Below, piece by piece: positions 36,204 through 48,340 of a stretch of 64,000 nucleotides of DNA. Location of the stretch: NCBI RefSeq assembly GCF_018494065.1, contig NZ_JABBFR010000007.1:94357-158356 (forward strand). The letters are read 5' to 3'. The translations under genes and the position numbers were made by a program. Under the pieces are notes generated by a model, which worked only from the letters and a program-made list of their open reading frames with translations, ran no database searches and had not been told where the DNA came from. Source of the DNA: Rosenbergiella gaditana. GTDB taxonomy: Bacteria; Pseudomonadota; Gammaproteobacteria; Enterobacterales; Enterobacteriaceae. Each line of letters starts with the position of its first letter. The first letter of the stretch is position 1.

Positions 36204-37142
36204 ATGAAGTTTATCCGTGGGCTACATAATCTCACACAGCATCAACAAGGTTGCGTTTTAACGATTGGAAACTTTGATGGCGTACATCGGGGGCACCAAG
36301 CTTTGCTGCGTCATTTACGGCAAGCCGGCTCGCACCGACACTTACCGGTTGTTGTGATGGTCTTCGAGCCTCAGCCATTAGAGCTTTTCCAACCAGAAGT
36401 GGCCCCGGCGAGGCTAACGCGCCTGCGTGAGAAACTAGAGAATTTAGAGAAATTTGGTGTAGACGAAGTGGTCTGTATTAATTTTGACCAAGATTTTGCG
36501 AAACTCACCGCAGAGAACTTCATCAGTGAACTGTTGGTGCAAAGGCTTAACGTAAAATTACTCGCGATTGGTGATGATTTCAGATTTGGCGCTGGTCGCC
36601 GCGGCGATTTCCTGTTATTACAACAGGCAGCAAAACAATATGGCTTCGATGTTGTGAGTACCGAAACCTATATTGAACAAGGTAAACGTATCAGTAGCAC
36701 CGCAGTGCGTCAGGCATTAGCCAATAGCGACTTCCAACAGGCAGAAATTTTACTCGGCCGCCCGTGGTCGATCACTGGGCGGGTAGTGCATGGTGATGCG
36801 CTGGGGAGAACACTAGGCTTTCCGACAGCAAATGTACCGTTAAAACGGCGCGTGACGCCCGTAAAAGGGGTTTTTGCCGTAGAAGTCTATGGCGTTAGCG
36901 ACAAACCCATTGAAGGGGTCGCCAATATTGGTACCCGCCCGACGATTAAAGGCATTCGTCAACAGCTTGAGGTTCATCTACTGGATACACAGAGGGATCT
37001 TTACGGAAAACGAATCCAAGTAGTGATTAAACATAAAATACGTGATGAGCAACGATTTGCATCCCTAGACGCGTTGACGCAACAAATTGCGCAGGATGTG
37101 GAAACGGCCAGAAATTATTTCGTTCAACGAACAACGGTGTAA
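36204..37142 (+). CDS. ribF: Bifunctional riboflavin kinase / FAD synthetase
   Basis: Converts riboflavin to FMN and then FAD. The 312-residue protein starts at the ATG at 36204, MKFIRGLHNL, aligning with E. coli; an in-frame GTG further upstream (36123) is not the start. The N-terminal adenylyltransferase has TIGNFDGVHRGHQALL and ISSTAVRQAL. The C-terminal kinase has GRVVHGDALGRTLGFPTANV and the GVANIGTRPTIKG motif. It heads the ribF-ileS-lspA-fkpB-ispH cluster; ileS starts 25 bases downstream. Confidence 0.97.
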   Translation: MKFIRGLHNLTQHQQGCVLTIGNFDGVHRGHQALLRHLRQAGSHRHLPVVVMVFEPQPLELFQPEVAPARLTRLREKLENLEKFGVDEVVCINFDQDFAKLTAENFISELLVQRLNVKLLAIGDDFRFGAGRRGDFLLLQQAAKQYGFDVVSTETYIEQGKRISSTAVRQALANSDFQQAEILLGRPWSITGRVVHGDALGRTLGFPTANVPLKRRVTPVKGVFAVEVYGVSDKPIEGVANIGTRPTIKGIRQQLEVHLLDTQRDLYGKRIQVVIKHKIRDEQRFASLDALTQQIAQDVETARNYFVQRTTV

Positions 37143-37167
37143 TCCCGAAACCTGGAACTAAAATCTA

Positions 37168-39984
37168 ATGAGTGACTATAAATCAACCCTGAATCTTCCT
37201 GAAACAGGTTTTCCAATGCGTGGTGATTTAGCAAAAAGAGAACCAGACATGCTCAAGCGCTGGTACGCAGATGATCTTTACGCGACGATTCGTGCAGCGA
37301 AGAAAGGGAAAAAAACATTTATTCTGCATGACGGCCCTCCGTATGCGAATGGTAATATTCATATTGGTCACTCAGTAAATAAAATTCTTAAAGACATTAT
37401 CGTTAAGTCCCGTGGTATGGCGGGCTTTGACGCGCCTTACGTTCCAGGCTGGGATTGTCATGGTTTACCGATCGAGCACAAAGTTGAACAAATGATCGGG
37501 AAACCGGGTGAGAAAGTCACCCCTGCGGAGTTCCGTCAGGCTTGTCGCGACTATGCAGCCGAACAAGTTGAAGGACAAAAGAAAGATTTTATCCGCCTTG
37601 GCGTGCTAGGAGATTGGGATCGTCCTTATCTGACCATGGACTTCAAAACTGAAGCCAATATCATTCGTGCGTTAGCCAAAATTATTGGCAATGGCCACCT
37701 TCATAAAGGGGCTAAACCCGTTCAATGGTGTCTAGATTGCCGTTCAGCTCTAGCGGAAGCTGAAGTTGAGTATTACGACAAAACTTCACCGTCTATCGAT
37801 GTACTGTTCAATGCCGTTGAGGCTGATGCGGTTGCTGCGAAATTTGGTGTTCCAGCGGATGGCCAAGCGATTTCACTCGTCATCTGGACCACCACTCCGT
37901 GGACCTTACCCTCTAACCGTGCCATTTCGTTAAATGCTGAGTTTACCTATCAGCTGCTTGAGGTTAACGGCCAGCGCATCATTTTAGCGAAAGATTTAGT
38001 CGAAGTCGTAATGACTAAAATCGGTGCCGAAGCATGGCAAGTCTTAGGCGAATGCCAAGGTGAAGTCTTAGAGAACCAACGCTTCCAACATCCATTTTTA
38101 GCGTTAGATGTACCGGTATTGTTAGGCGATCACGTTACATTAGATGCTGGTACTGGGGCAGTACATACCGCACCTGGTCATGGTCCAGAAGACTACGTGG
38201 TTGGCCAAAAATATGGGATTGAAACGGCTAATCCCGTTGGCGGCGACGGTTGCTACCTACCTGGCACTTATCCAGGCCTTGATGGGATTAATGTGTTTAA
38301 AGCTAATCCATTGGTGATCGAGATCCTACGTGAAAAAGGCGCATTACTGCATCTTGAGAATCTTCACCATAGCTACCCACATTGCTGGCGTCATAAAACA
38401 CCGGTCATTTTCCGCGCGACGCCACAGTGGTTTATCAGCATGGATCAGAAAGGGTTACGTGCGCAATCACTGAAAGAGATTAAAGGCGTGCAGTGGATCC
38501 CTGATTGGGGCCAAGCGCGTATTGAATCCATGGTAGAAAATCGTCCTGATTGGTGTATCTCGCGCCAAAGAACTTGGGGGGTACCAATGTCGCTGTTTAT
38601 TCATAAGCAGACAGGCGCTATCCACCCTGAGACATTAGCGTTAATGGAAAAAGTGGCGCAGCGTGTTGAACAAGACGGTATTCAAGCGTGGTGGGATCTT
38701 GATAGCGCGGAACTCCTAGGTAGCGATGCTGATGACTACGAAAAAGTCCCTGATACCTTGGATGTGTGGTTCGATTCGGGATCGACCAGCTGCAGTGTTG
38801 TCGATGTTCGTCCTGAATTTACGGGACACAGCGCAGACATCTACCTTGAAGGTTCAGATCAGCATCGAGGCTGGTTTATGTCATCGCTGATGATCTCTAC
38901 CGCGATCAAATCGAAAGCACCTTATCGTCAAGTATTAACCCATGGTTTCACCGTTGATGGACAAGGCAGAAAAATGTCTAAATCTATCGGCAACACGGTA
39001 AGCCCTCAAGATGTTATGGATAAGCTCGGCGCTGATATTCTACGTTTATGGGTCGCCTCGACCGACTATTCGGGTGAGATGGCCGTTTCTGATGAGATCC
39101 TGAAACGCTCAGCCGATGCTTATCGTCGTATCCGTAATACGGCGCGTTTCTTACTGGCGAACTTAACCGGCTTTAATCCAGAAACCGATCAAGTGGCTCC
39201 TGAAGAGATGGTCGTGGCTGACCGTTGGGCTGTCGGACGAGCGTTGGCGGCACAGCAAGATATCATCGCCTCTTATGAGAAATATGACTTCCATGAAGTG
39301 GTGCAACGTTTGATGCATTTCTGTTCGGTTGAGATGGGGTCGTTTTATCTCGATATCATCAAAGATCGTCAATATACCGCGAAAGCTGATGGTCTAGCTC
39401 GTCGTAGCTGTCAAACCGCGTTATGGCATATTGTTGAAGCACTCGTTCGCTGGATGGCACCCATTCTCTCGTTTACAGCTGATGAGATTTGGGGACACTT
39501 GGCCGGTCAGCGTGAAAAATACGTCTTTACCGGGGAGTGGTACCAAGGTCTGTTTGGTTTAGCGAATGATGAGCCGATGAACGACGACTATTGGGATCAA
39601 CTGCTGAAAGTGCGTAGCGAAGTCAACAAGGTGATTGAGCAGGCGCGGGCAGATAAAAAAATCGGCGGTGCCTTAGAAGCCTCTATCACGCTTTATGCAG
39701 AAGCTGAACTTGCCAAGCGTCTACAAGCTTTGGGGAATGAACTCCGTTTTGTTCTTTTAACCTCTGAAGCGCAAGTGGTTGATATTTCTGCCGCGCCTAA
39801 TGAAGCCGTACAGAGCGAGCACTTAAAAGGATTGAGTATCCTGCTCGGTAAAGCTCAGGGCGAGAAATGTCCGCGTTGCTGGCACTTCAGCAATGATATT
39901 GGAGCTAATCCTGAACAGGCGCAGATTTGTGGCCGCTGTTACAGCAATGTGGCAGGAAACGGTGAAGAGCGTAAGTTTGCCTAA
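37168..39984 (+). CDS. ileS: Isoleucyl-tRNA synthetase
   Basis: A class I aminoacyl-tRNA synthetase of 938 residues, the E. coli length. The HIGH motif is in [17 protein letters not shown], and the KMSKS motif is in [12 protein letters not shown]. The editing domain contains [19 protein letters not shown]. The C-terminal zinc site has the CPRCWHF...CGRCY cysteines, as in the type sensitive to mupirocin. The stop TAA overlaps the lspA ATG by one base (TAATG). Confidence 0.98.
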   Translation: MSDYKSTLNLPETGFPMRGDLAKREPDMLKRWYADDLYATIRAAKKGKKTFILHDGPPYANGNIHIGHSVNKILKDIIVKSRGMAGFDAPYVPGWDCHGLPIEHKVEQMIGKPGEKVTPAEFRQACRDYAAEQVEGQKKDFIRLGVLGDWDRPYLTMDFKTEANIIRALAKIIGNGHLHKGAKPVQWCLDCRSALAEAEVEYYDKTSPSIDVLFNAVEADAVAAKFGVPADGQAISLVIWTTTPWTLPSNRAISLNAEFTYQLLEVNGQRIILAKDLVEVVMTKIGAEAWQVLGECQGEVLENQRFQHPFLALDVPVLLGDHVTLDAGTGAVHTAPGHGPEDYVVGQKYGIETANPVGGDGCYLPGTYPGLDGINVFKANPLVIEILREKGALLHLENLHHSYPHCWRHKTPVIFRATPQWFISMDQKGLRAQSLKEIKGVQWIPDWGQARIESMVENRPDWCISRQRTWGVPMSLFIHKQTGAIHPETLALMEKVAQRVEQDGIQAWWDLDSAELLGSDADDYEKVPDTLDVWFDSGSTSCSVVDVRPEFTGHSADIYLEGSDQHRGWFMSSLMISTAIKSKAPYRQVLTHGFTVDGQGRKMSKSIGNTVSPQDVMDKLGADILRLWVASTDYSGEMAVSDEILKRSADAYRRIRNTARFLLANLTGFNPETDQVAPEEMVVADRWAVGRALAAQQDIIASYEKYDFHEVVQRLMHFCSVEMGSFYLDIIKDRQYTAKADGLARRSCQTALWHIVEALVRWMAPILSFTADEIWGHLAGQREKYVFTGEWYQGLFGLANDEPMNDDYWDQLLKVRSEVNKVIEQARADKKIGGALEASITLYAEAELAKRLQALGNELRFVLLTSEAQVVDISAAPNEAVQSEHLKGLSILLGKAQGEKCPRCWHFSNDIGANPEQAQICGRCYSNVAGNGEERKFA

Positions 39985-40493
39985 TGAAAAAATCATTATG
40001 TTCTAGCGGCTTACGTTGGTTATGGGTGATGGTAGTTGTTATTGTCGTTGATTTATCGAGTAAATACTGGGTAATGACGTCGATGCAACTCCATGAGTCG
40101 CGTGCCCTAATACCTTTCTTTAACCTTTTTTATGCGCATAATTATGGTGCGGCGTTTAGCTTCCTTGCTGATAAAGGTGGCTGGCAGCGTTGGATGTTTG
40201 CTGCTATCGCTATCGCGATTGCACTTTGCTTGCTGTTTATGATGTATCGCAGCCGGGCTGAGCAAAAGCTGACTAATATTGCTTATGCAATGATTATCGG
40301 TGGGGCATTAGGCAACCTCTTTGACCGTGCATGGCACGGTTTTGTTGTCGACTTCATTGATTTCTATGTGGGGGATTGGCACTTTGCGACCTTCAATATT
40401 GCAGACTGTGGTATTTGTGTTGGCGCTGCGCTGATTGTGTTAGAAGGTTTCTTGCCTAAGCCGCACGCTGATTCTGTGGAGGACAAATCATGA
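39984..40493 (+). CDS. lspA: Lipoprotein signal peptidase II
   Basis: An inner-membrane aspartic protease that cleaves the signal peptide of diacylglyceryl prolipoproteins. The 169 residues contain four membrane helices. The catalytic aspartates are in [20 protein letters not shown] and [14 protein letters not shown]. It is translationally coupled to ileS (one-base overlap) and to fkpB (ATGA overlap). Its substrates in this window would include the 94-residue lipoprotein. Confidence 0.97.
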   Translation: MKKSLCSSGLRWLWVMVVVIVVDLSSKYWVMTSMQLHESRALIPFFNLFYAHNYGAAFSFLADKGGWQRWMFAAIAIAIALCLLFMMYRSRAEQKLTNIAYAMIIGGALGNLFDRAWHGFVVDFIDFYVGDWHFATFNIADCGICVGAALIVLEGFLPKPHADSVEDKS

Positions 40494-40963
40494 GTGAACT
40501 CACCGTAACGGCGGATAGCCGTATAGTGGTTCAATTAGTTCTCACACTGTCTGACGGATCAGTCGCCGAATCGACTAAAGCGAACAATAAGCCAGCTCTA
40601 CTCACATTGGGCGACCAATCGCTTTCTCCGAAGCTTGAGGCTCAATTGTTAGGGCTAACTGTCGGTAGTCAGCATAAGTTCAGCTTAGCGGCGGAAGATG
40701 CATTCGGAGCCAGTAATCCCGATCTGGTGCAATACTTTTCTCGCCAAGCTTTTCTCGAAGCAGGGGAACCTGAAGTCGGGACTATAATGCTCTTTAGCGC
40801 GATTGATGGCAGTGAAATGCCGGGCATTGTGCGTGAGATCTCGGGTGATTCCGTCACCGTTGATTTCAATCATCCGCTAGCAGGTCAAGACATTACGTTT
40901 GAGATCGAAATCATCGACATCAATCCGGTGTTGGAGGAGCAGAATGAAAATCTTACTGGCTAA
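40490..40963 (+). CDS. fkpB: FKBP-type peptidyl-prolyl isomerase FkpB (SlpA-like)
   Basis: A cytosolic proline isomerase/chaperone of the SlyD-like group. It is 157 residues, about eight longer than E. coli FkpB (149), with an FKBP domain split by an insert-in-flap domain. Landmarks are [17 protein letters not shown] near the start, [14 protein letters not shown], and [18 protein letters not shown] near residue 130. The C-terminal extension (EEQNENLTG) arises because the stop codon is read 20 bases into ispH, so the two genes overlap. Confidence 0.93.
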   Translation: MSELTVTADSRIVVQLVLTLSDGSVAESTKANNKPALLTLGDQSLSPKLEAQLLGLTVGSQHKFSLAAEDAFGASNPDLVQYFSRQAFLEAGEPEVGTIMLFSAIDGSEMPGIVREISGDSVTVDFNHPLAGQDITFEIEIIDINPVLEEQNENLTG

Positions 40964-41897
40964 TCCGCGTGGATTTTGTGCAGGTGTCGATAGGGCTATC
41001 AGTATTGTTGAACGCGCCCTAGAGATGTATGGCGCGCCAATCTACGTGCGCCATGAAGTCGTGCATAATCGCTATGTAGTGGAAGGGTTACGTGAACGAG
41101 GCGCAGTCTTTATCGAGGAGATTAGTGAGGTGCCGGATGGGGCCATCCTTATTTTCTCTGCGCACGGTGTCTCGCAAGCGGTACGCGCCGAAGCGAAAGC
41201 TCGGCAACTCACTATGCTCTTTGACGCCACTTGCCCATTAGTCACCAAAGTCCACATGGAAGTTGCCAGAGCAAGCCGTAAGGGCACCGAAGCTATCTTG
41301 ATTGGTCATGCTGGACATCCCGAGGTGGAAGGCACGATGGGGCAATACAGCAATCCTCAAGGGGGGATGTATTTAGTTGAGTCGCCTGATGACGTATGGA
41401 AACTGACGGTTAAAAACGAAGCCAACCTCTGCTTCATGACACAAACGACCTTGTCGGTGGATGATACGTCTGATGTTATCGACGCCTTACGCCAACGCTT
41501 TCCGTTAATTATTGGTCCACGTAAAGACGATATCTGTTATGCCACGACCAATCGTCAAGAGGCTGTCCGACAACTAGCTGATGAAGCGGATGTCGTGCTG
41601 GTTGTTGGGTCCAAAAACTCATCGAACTCCAATCGGTTAGCGGAATTAGCCCAACGCGCGGGAAGACTTGCGAGACTTATTGATAGCGCTGAAGATATTA
41701 ATCCGCAATGGCTGGAGAACATCAGTTGCGTAGGCGTGACCGCCGGTGCCTCGGCTCCTGATATTTTGGTTCAACAGGTTATTGCTCGATTAATGGAGCA
41801 TGGCGGCGAGCCGGCAATCGAACTCTCTGGTAGAGAAGAAAATATTTTCTTTGAAGTGCCGAAAGAACTCCGTGTTCCGGTTAAAGAGATTAATTAA
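40944..41897 (+). CDS. ispH: 4-hydroxy-3-methylbut-2-enyl diphosphate reductase
   Basis: The last enzyme of the MEP isoprenoid pathway, an iron-sulfur reductase that makes IPP and DMAPP. The 317 residues start at the ATG at 40944, with GGAGGAG upstream. The three cluster cysteines are in [25 protein letters not shown] and [25 protein letters not shown] and [12 protein letters not shown] are further signatures. The 5' end overlaps the fkpB 3' end by 20 bases. Confidence 0.97.
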   Translation: MKILLANPRGFCAGVDRAISIVERALEMYGAPIYVRHEVVHNRYVVEGLRERGAVFIEEISEVPDGAILIFSAHGVSQAVRAEAKARQLTMLFDATCPLVTKVHMEVARASRKGTEAILIGHAGHPEVEGTMGQYSNPQGGMYLVESPDDVWKLTVKNEANLCFMTQTTLSVDDTSDVIDALRQRFPLIIGPRKDDICYATTNRQEAVRQLADEADVVLVVGSKNSSNSNRLAELAQRAGRLARLIDSAEDINPQWLENISCVGVTAGASAPDILVQQVIARLMEHGGEPAIELSGREENIFFEVPKELRVPVKEIN

Positions 41898-41917
41898 GGC
41901 TAACCTTTAATGACCTA

Positions 41918-41948
41918 AACCAGCTCCCCTAAGAGCTGGTTTTTTTTC
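41918..41948 (+). terminator. Intrinsic terminator of the ribF-ispH cluster
   Basis: AACCAGCTC/GAGCTGGTT nine-base stem with a six-base loop followed by seven or more T residues, 20 bases after ispH. Confidence 0.92.
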
Positions 41949-41990
41949 GTCATAAATGAATTAATGCATTGTAATTTGCGCTGGAGTTAG

Positions 41991-42851
<861 letters not shown>

Positions 42852-43060
42852 TTTTATTGTTATATAAATTTTGTAATATATTGATATATCGGTATTTATT
42901 GTTGTAATATCGATATTATCAATGATTTTGTTTATTTTTTATTTTTTTATCTTATTTTTGGTATTTTTTAATTTAAATTTTACCAAATGGTCTACTTTTT
43001 TATTAAAATTGATTATTTTATAGACTATAAGTTGGTTCTCCTGTTTTTTTTCGGTGATTA
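42852..43060. other. Extremely AT-rich stretch between dapB and carA
   Basis: About 210 bases composed almost entirely of A and T (G and C are rare), with runs such as TTTATTTTTTTATCTTATTT. No reading frame is plausible. It lies upstream of the carAB PurR box. E. coli carP1 has a long upstream control region bound by IHF, PepA and PurR, which this may correspond to. It includes TATCAATGATTTTG, close to an IHF site. Curved or H-NS-bound DNA is likely. Confidence 0.6.
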
Positions 43061-43065
43061 TTTCT

Positions 43066-43081
43066 TAGCAAACGTTTTTCT
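43066..43081. promoter_or_regulatory. PurR box upstream of carA
   Basis: TAGCAAACGTTTTTCT contains the full PurR core GCAAACGTTTT and agrees with ACGCAAACGTTTTCNT at 13 of 16 positions. PurR control of the carAB upstream promoter is established in E. coli. Confidence 0.75.
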
Positions 43082-43254
43082 AGACGAGATAAGATGTACT
43101 TTTATGATGATATGAGAGAAAGCTTGCTGAAAGCTGTAAAAAAAATAAATTAATTTCGCTTCAGTATAGACATCAGCCCCAGGGATCATTAGAATGCCGC
43201 CAATTTGCCAAAATCCAGATAGGCAGGCATTTTTGCATTGATTTGATCGTACTG

Positions 43255-43293
43255 ATTGAATTAATATGCATGAACAGTGACTATTTATTCCCT
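43255..43293. promoter_or_regulatory. Tandem ARG boxes (ArgR operator) of carAB
   Basis: Two 18-base ARG boxes separated by exactly three bases: ATTGAATTAATATGCATG and AGTGACTATTTATTCCCT. Each fits the TGAAT...ATTCA consensus with one mismatch per half. They lie directly before the carA ribosome site. In E. coli the same pair overlaps promoter P2; here TAATAT within box 1, with TTGATT 18 bases upstream, could be that P2. Confidence 0.85.
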
Positions 43294-43303
43294 GGAGGAA
43301 GTT

Positions 43304-44452
43304 TTGATTAAGTCAGCAATTTTGGTTCTGGAAGACGGAACCGAGTTTCACGGCCGGGCGATCGGCGCATTGGGATCGGCAGTCGGAGAGGTCGTTTTCA
43401 ATACATCAATGACCGGTTATCAAGAAATCCTTACTGATCCTTCCTACTCCCGCCAAATCGTCACTCTCACTTATCCCCATATTGGTAATGTCGGTACTAA
43501 TCCCGCCGATGAAGAATCTTCTTCAGTCCATGCTCAAGGTCTTGTTATTCGTGACCTGCCACTCATTGCCAGTAACTATCGCAGCACCAGCGACTTATCA
43601 TCCTATTTAAAACACCATAACATTGTGGCGATTGCGGATATTGATACCCGTAAGCTGACACGTCTTCTTCGCGAGAAAGGCGCCCAAAACGGCTGCATCG
43701 TGGCTGGGGATAATCCAGATGTTGCGGTAGCCTTAGAAAAAGCGAAGGCTTTCCCAGGGTTAAAGGGGATGGACCTAGCAAAAGAAGTCACAACTTCTGA
43801 AAGTTATAGCTGGAAGCAGGGTAGTTGGACACTGGAAAATGAATTACCTGATGCGCGTGACGAGGCGGATCTGCCTTGGCATGTTGTGGCCTATGACTTC
43901 GGGGCTAAACACAATATCTTACGTATGCTGGTGGACCGTGGATGTAAGCTGACAGTGGTGCCTGCGCAAACCTCCGCAGAAGACGTATTAGCCCTTAATC
44001 CAGATGGAATTTTCCTATCAAATGGTCCAGGAGATCCTGAACCTTGTGACTATGCGATTTCCGCTATTCAAGCGTTCCTCAACACAGAGATTCCTGTCTT
44101 CGGAATCTGTTTAGGACATCAACTGCTAGCGTTAGCGAGCGGAGCAAAAACCGTTAAAATGAAGTTGGGCCATCATGGTGGTAACCATCCGGTTAAAGAC
44201 TTCGATAATAACGTGGTAATGATAACAGCACAAAACCATGGATTCGCGGTGGATGATCAGCAACTTCCTGAGTGCCTGCGTGTCACGCACCGTTCTCTTT
44301 TCGACCATACCGTACAAGGTATCCATCGTACTGATAAGCCAGCCTTCAGTTTCCAAGGTCACCCTGAAGCCAGCCCTGGCCCGCATGATGCGGCACCATT
44401 ATTTGACCACTTTATTGAACTTATTAATGCTTACCGCGGCGCACAAGCGTAA
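43304..44452 (+). CDS. carA: Carbamoyl phosphate synthetase, small (glutaminase) subunit
   Basis: The class I glutamine amidotransferase subunit that supplies ammonia to CarB for pyrimidine and arginine synthesis. It is 382 residues, equal to E. coli, starting at TTG (43304) with GGAGGAAG upstream; E. coli carA also starts with TTG. The catalytic cysteine is in [16 protein letters not shown], and the His/Glu pair is in [16 protein letters not shown]. carB begins 14 bases later. Regulation by ArgR and PurR is indicated by the sites upstream. Confidence 0.97.
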   Translation: MIKSAILVLEDGTEFHGRAIGALGSAVGEVVFNTSMTGYQEILTDPSYSRQIVTLTYPHIGNVGTNPADEESSSVHAQGLVIRDLPLIASNYRSTSDLSSYLKHHNIVAIADIDTRKLTRLLREKGAQNGCIVAGDNPDVAVALEKAKAFPGLKGMDLAKEVTTSESYSWKQGSWTLENELPDARDEADLPWHVVAYDFGAKHNILRMLVDRGCKLTVVPAQTSAEDVLALNPDGIFLSNGPGDPEPCDYAISAIQAFLNTEIPVFGICLGHQLLALASGAKTVKMKLGHHGGNHPVKDFDNNVVMITAQNHGFAVDDQQLPECLRVTHRSLFDHTVQGIHRTDKPAFSFQGHPEASPGPHDAAPLFDHFIELINAYRGAQA

Positions 44453-44466
44453 TCAGGAGAGAAGCA

Positions 44467-47400
44467 ATGCCAAAACGTACTGACCTCAAATCTATCCTGA
44501 TCTTAGGTGCTGGCCCAATTGTAATTGGTCAAGCCTGTGAGTTTGACTATTCGGGTGCACAAGCCTGTAAAGCGTTACGTGAAGAAGGTTATCGGGTTAT
44601 TTTGGTCAACTCTAACCCAGCAACCATTATGACCGACCCTGAGATGGCTGATGCGACCTATATTGAGCCTATCAACTGGCAAGTCGTCAGAAAAATTATT
44701 GAGAAAGAGCGCCCTGATGCGGTGCTACCAACCATGGGCGGCCAGACTGCACTGAACTGCGCGCTAGAGCTTGAGCGTCAAGGTGTACTTGAAGAGTTCG
44801 GCGTGACGATGATCGGCGCAACAGCAGATGCGATCGATAAAGCCGAAGATCGCCAGCGTTTTGATAAGGCGATGAAAAAAATCGGCTTAGATACCGCACG
44901 TTCTGGTATTGCTCACACCATGGAAGAAGCATTAGCCGTTGCCGAAGATGTCGGTTTCCCATGTATCATTCGTCCTTCTTTCACTATGGGTGGCACTGGC
45001 GGCGGGATCGCTTACAATCGCGAAGAGTTTGAAGAGATCTGTGAGCGTGGTTTAGATCTTTCACCGACCAATGAGCTACTGATTGATGAGTCGCTGATCG
45101 GTTGGAAAGAGTATGAAATGGAAGTGGTGCGGGATAAAAATGATAACTGCATCATCGTCTGTTCCATCGAAAACTTCGATGCCATGGGGATCCATACCGG
45201 TGACTCAATTACCGTCGCGCCTGCTCAGACCCTCACCGACAAAGAATATCAAATCATGCGTAACGCCTCGATGGCGGTATTGCGTGAGATTGGTGTTGAA
45301 ACCGGTGGTTCAAACGTACAGTTCTCGGTTAATCCTGAAAATGGTCGTTTAATTATCATTGAGATGAACCCACGTGTTTCTCGTTCTTCTGCACTGGCAT
45401 CTAAAGCGACAGGCTTTCCGATTGCAAAAATTGCCGCAAAACTGGCGGTAGGTTATACCTTAGATGAGTTGATGAATGATATTACAGGTGGGCAGACCCC
45501 TGCATCGTTCGAACCGTCTATCGACTACGTTGTGACCAAAATTCCTCGCTTTAACTTCGAGAAATTTGCGGGAGCTAATGACCGTCTGACCACGCAAATG
45601 AAGTCTGTTGGGGAAGTCATGGCCATTGGTCGTACCCTACAAGAATCGATGCAAAAAGCGTTACGTGGACTTGAAGTGGGTGCTACAGGCTTCGACCCGA
45701 AAGTGGATGCCGACGATGTTGAAGCATTAACTAAGATTCGTCGTGAGCTGAAAGACGCGGGTGCAGACCGTATCTGGTATATCGCTGATGCGTTCCGCCA
45801 TGGGATGTCTGTAGAGGGTGTGTTTAACCTGACCAATGTCGACCGCTGGTTCTTAGTACAAATTGAAGAGCTGGTTCGCCTTGAAGCACAAGTAACTCGC
45901 GGTGGCGTTCAGGTACTTACCGCTGACTTCCTCCGTCAACTTAAGCGTAAAGGCTTTGCTGATGCGCGCCTAGCCACCTTAACCGGTGTTGCGGAAGCTG
46001 AAATCCGTAAGCTACGTCAACAGTACAACCTCTACCCTGTTTATAAGCGTGTTGACACCTGTGCAGCGGAGTTTGCTACTGATACCGCGTACATGTATTC
46101 CACTTACGAAGAAGAGTGTGAAGCGCAGCCAGACAGTGATCGTGAAAAAATCATGATCCTCGGCGGTGGTCCGAACCGTATCGGTCAAGGTATCGAATTT
46201 GATTACTGCTGTGTCCATGCGGCCTTAGCTCTGCGTGAAGATGGTTATCAAACCATTATGGTTAACTGTAACCCTGAGACCGTCTCAACAGACTATGACA
46301 CCTCTGACCGACTTTATTTTGAACCTGTAACTTTCGAAGATGTACTGGAGATCGTACGCATCGAAAAACCGAAAGGGGTTATCGTGCAGTATGGTGGCCA
46401 GACGCCGCTGAAATTAGCACGTGCCTTAGAAGCGGCCGGAGTACCCGTCATTGGAACCAGTCCTGATGCGATTGACCGAGCGGAAGACCGAGAGCGCTTC
46501 CAACAAGCGGTTGACCGTCTAGCATTAAAACAACCGGCTAATGCCACGGTGACGGCACTTGAGCAAGCCGTCGAGCGCGCCGCGAGCCTAGGCTATCCAT
46601 TAGTCGTTCGTCCTTCTTATGTATTGGGCGGACGAGCAATGGAAATCGTGTATGACGAGCAAGATTTGAAACGTTATTTCCAAACGGCGGTTTCTGTTTC
46701 GAACGATGCCCCTGTCTTATTAGACCGCTTCTTAGATGATGCAGTTGAAGTGGACGTCGACGCGATTTGCGATGGCGAACGAGTGTTTATTGGCGGCATT
46801 ATGGAGCATATCGAACAAGCCGGTGTTCACTCAGGTGACTCAGCCTGTTCTCTGCCAGCCTATACGCTTAGCAAAGAGATTCAAGACGTGATGCGTAAGC
46901 AAGTTGAGCAATTGGCATTCGAACTTAATGTTCGAGGCCTAATGAATGTTCAATTTGCGGTCAAGAATAATGAAGTTTATCTGATTGAGGTAAACCCTCG
47001 CGCCGCCCGTACAGTACCTTTTGTCTCGAAAGCGACTGGGGTACCGTTGGCGAAAGTAGCCGCACGAGTGATGGCAGGTAAAACCTTGGCAGAGCAGGGT
47101 GTGACCGAAGAAGTGATTCCTCCTTACTACTCGGTTAAAGAAGTGGTGCTTCCCTTCAACAAATTCCAAGGCGTTGACCCGATTCTGGGGCCAGAAATGC
47201 GCTCAACGGGTGAAGTCATGGGTGTTGGACGCACCTTCGCAGAAGCTTTCTCAAAAGCGATGCTCGGTGCCCAAGCAACCATGAAGAAACAAGGTCGTGC
47301 GTTACTTTCGGTACGCGAAGGCGATAAAAAACGCGTCGTCGATTTAGCCACGAAGTTACTAAAATTCGGCTTTGAATTGGATGCGACTCACGGTACCGCA

Positions 47401-47691
47401 GTGGTATTAGGCGAAGCGGGCATTAACCCTCGTTTAGTCAATAAGGTGCATGAAGGCCGCCCACATATCCAAGACCGTCTAAAAAATGGTGAGTACGCTT
47501 ATATTGTTAACACCACGGCAGGACGTCAGGCTATCGAAGATTCACGGCTAATTCGTCGCAGTGCTCTGCAGTATAAAGTGCATTACGACACCACAATGAA
47601 CGGTGGATTTGCGACAGCGATGGCGTTAAATGCTGACCCAACAGAGCGCGTTATCTCTGTCCAAGAAATGCATGCTGAGCTGAAAGCTTAA
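44467..47691 (+). CDS. carB: Carbamoyl phosphate synthetase, large subunit
   Basis: A 1074-residue synthetase with two homologous ATP-grasp halves: the N-terminal carboxyphosphate half ([20 protein letters not shown], then [20 protein letters not shown]) and the C-terminal carbamoyl phosphate half ([36 protein letters not shown]). An oligomerisation domain lies between them. The last 140 residues form the allosteric MGS-like domain bound by UMP and ornithine ([20 protein letters not shown]). A GGAG site is just before the ATG. A terminator follows. Confidence 0.98.
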   Translation: MPKRTDLKSILILGAGPIVIGQACEFDYSGAQACKALREEGYRVILVNSNPATIMTDPEMADATYIEPINWQVVRKIIEKERPDAVLPTMGGQTALNCALELERQGVLEEFGVTMIGATADAIDKAEDRQRFDKAMKKIGLDTARSGIAHTMEEALAVAEDVGFPCIIRPSFTMGGTGGGIAYNREEFEEICERGLDLSPTNELLIDESLIGWKEYEMEVVRDKNDNCIIVCSIENFDAMGIHTGDSITVAPAQTLTDKEYQIMRNASMAVLREIGVETGGSNVQFSVNPENGRLIIIEMNPRVSRSSALASKATGFPIAKIAAKLAVGYTLDELMNDITGGQTPASFEPSIDYVVTKIPRFNFEKFAGANDRLTTQMKSVGEVMAIGRTLQESMQKALRGLEVGATGFDPKVDADDVEALTKIRRELKDAGADRIWYIADAFRHGMSVEGVFNLTNVDRWFLVQIEELVRLEAQVTRGGVQVLTADFLRQLKRKGFADARLATLTGVAEAEIRKLRQQYNLYPVYKRVDTCAAEFATDTAYMYSTYEEECEAQPDSDREKIMILGGGPNRIGQGIEFDYCCVHAALALREDGYQTIMVNCNPETVSTDYDTSDRLYFEPVTFEDVLEIVRIEKPKGVIVQYGGQTPLKLARALEAAGVPVIGTSPDAIDRAEDRERFQQAVDRLALKQPANATVTALEQAVERAASLGYPLVVRPSYVLGGRAMEIVYDEQDLKRYFQTAVSVSNDAPVLLDRFLDDAVEVDVDAICDGERVFIGGIMEHIEQAGVHSGDSACSLPAYTLSKEIQDVMRKQVEQLAFELNVRGLMNVQFAVKNNEVYLIEVNPRAARTVPFVSKATGVPLAKVAARVMAGKTLAEQGVTEEVIPPYYSVKEVVLPFNKFQGVDPILGPEMRSTGEVMGVGRTFAEAFSKAMLGAQATMKKQGRALLSVREGDKKRVVDLATKLLKFGFELDATHGTAVVLGEAGINPRLVNKVHEGRPHIQDRLKNGEYAYIVNTTAGRQAIEDSRLIRRSALQYKVHYDTTMNGGFATAMALNADPTERVISVQEMHAELKA

Positions 47692-47701
47692 GCCCGAAGA
47701 C

Positions 47702-47732
47702 AACGGCCTCTGAATGAGGCCGTTATTTTTTT
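47702..47732 (+). terminator. Intrinsic terminator of carAB
   Basis: AACGGCCTC/GAGGCCGTT stem with a TGAAT loop followed by ATTTTTTTC, ten bases after the carB stop. Confidence 0.92.
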
Positions 47733-47818
47733 CAAATCCTTTTTTTCCCATTAATGCCTCTCGACTAACGTCACGCCTTCTCGTATGATTGCGCGTCTTT
47801 TATGCAGAGAGTGCGACT

Positions 47819-48304
47819 ATGTTAAGCTTAATTGCCGCGATGGCAACCGACCGTATCATCGGTAATGAAAATCAAATGCCTTGGCATCTACCCGCCGACT
47901 TCGCGTGGTTTAAACAGCAAACTCTGGGTAAACCTATTATTATGGGGCGCAAAACGTTTGAGTCCATCGGGCGTCCGCTGCCGGGTCGCAAAAATATCGT
48001 GATCAGCCGTCAGTCTCAACCTGCCCAAGAAAATGTTATTTGGGTAACCTCAGTCGACGACGCACTCGCTAGTGCCGCTGGCGCTGAAGAAATAATGGTT
48101 ATTGGTGGGGGAAATCTCTATCAGCAACTGCTGCCTCAGGCACAAAGACTGTATTTGACGCATGTCGATGCCGAGATCGAAGGGGATACCCAATTCCCAG
48201 AATATGACCCCGATCAGTGGGAGCCTACCTACAGTGAATTTCGGGATGCTGATGAGGCGAACAGCTATGGCCTCTGTTTTGAAATATTGGAACGCCGCGC
48301 CTAG
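47819..48304 (+). CDS. folA: Dihydrofolate reductase
   Basis: Reduces dihydrofolate to tetrahydrofolate with NADPH and is the trimethoprim target. It is 161 residues from the ATG at 47819, [15 protein letters not shown]. The catalytic Asp27 is in [11 protein letters not shown]. The NADPH site is visible in [17 protein letters not shown] and [16 protein letters not shown]. Residue 28 is Phe where E. coli has Leu, next to the catalytic Asp. In E. coli the cai/fix/kefC block sits between carB and folA; here they are adjacent. Confidence 0.97.
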   Translation: MLSLIAAMATDRIIGNENQMPWHLPADFAWFKQQTLGKPIIMGRKTFESIGRPLPGRKNIVISRQSQPAQENVIWVTSVDDALASAAGAEEIMVIGGGNLYQQLLPQAQRLYLTHVDAEIEGDTQFPEYDPDQWEPTYSEFRDADEANSYGLCFEILERRA

Positions 48305-48308
48305 TTGC

Positions 48309-48334
48309 CAGGATGTCTACTACTAGGCATCCTG
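48309..48334. terminator. Hairpin between convergent folA and apaH
   Basis: CAGGATG/CATCCTG seven-pair stem with a 12-base loop between the two stop codons; tail is weak in both directions. Confidence 0.45.
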
Positions 48335-48340
48335 TCCTAT

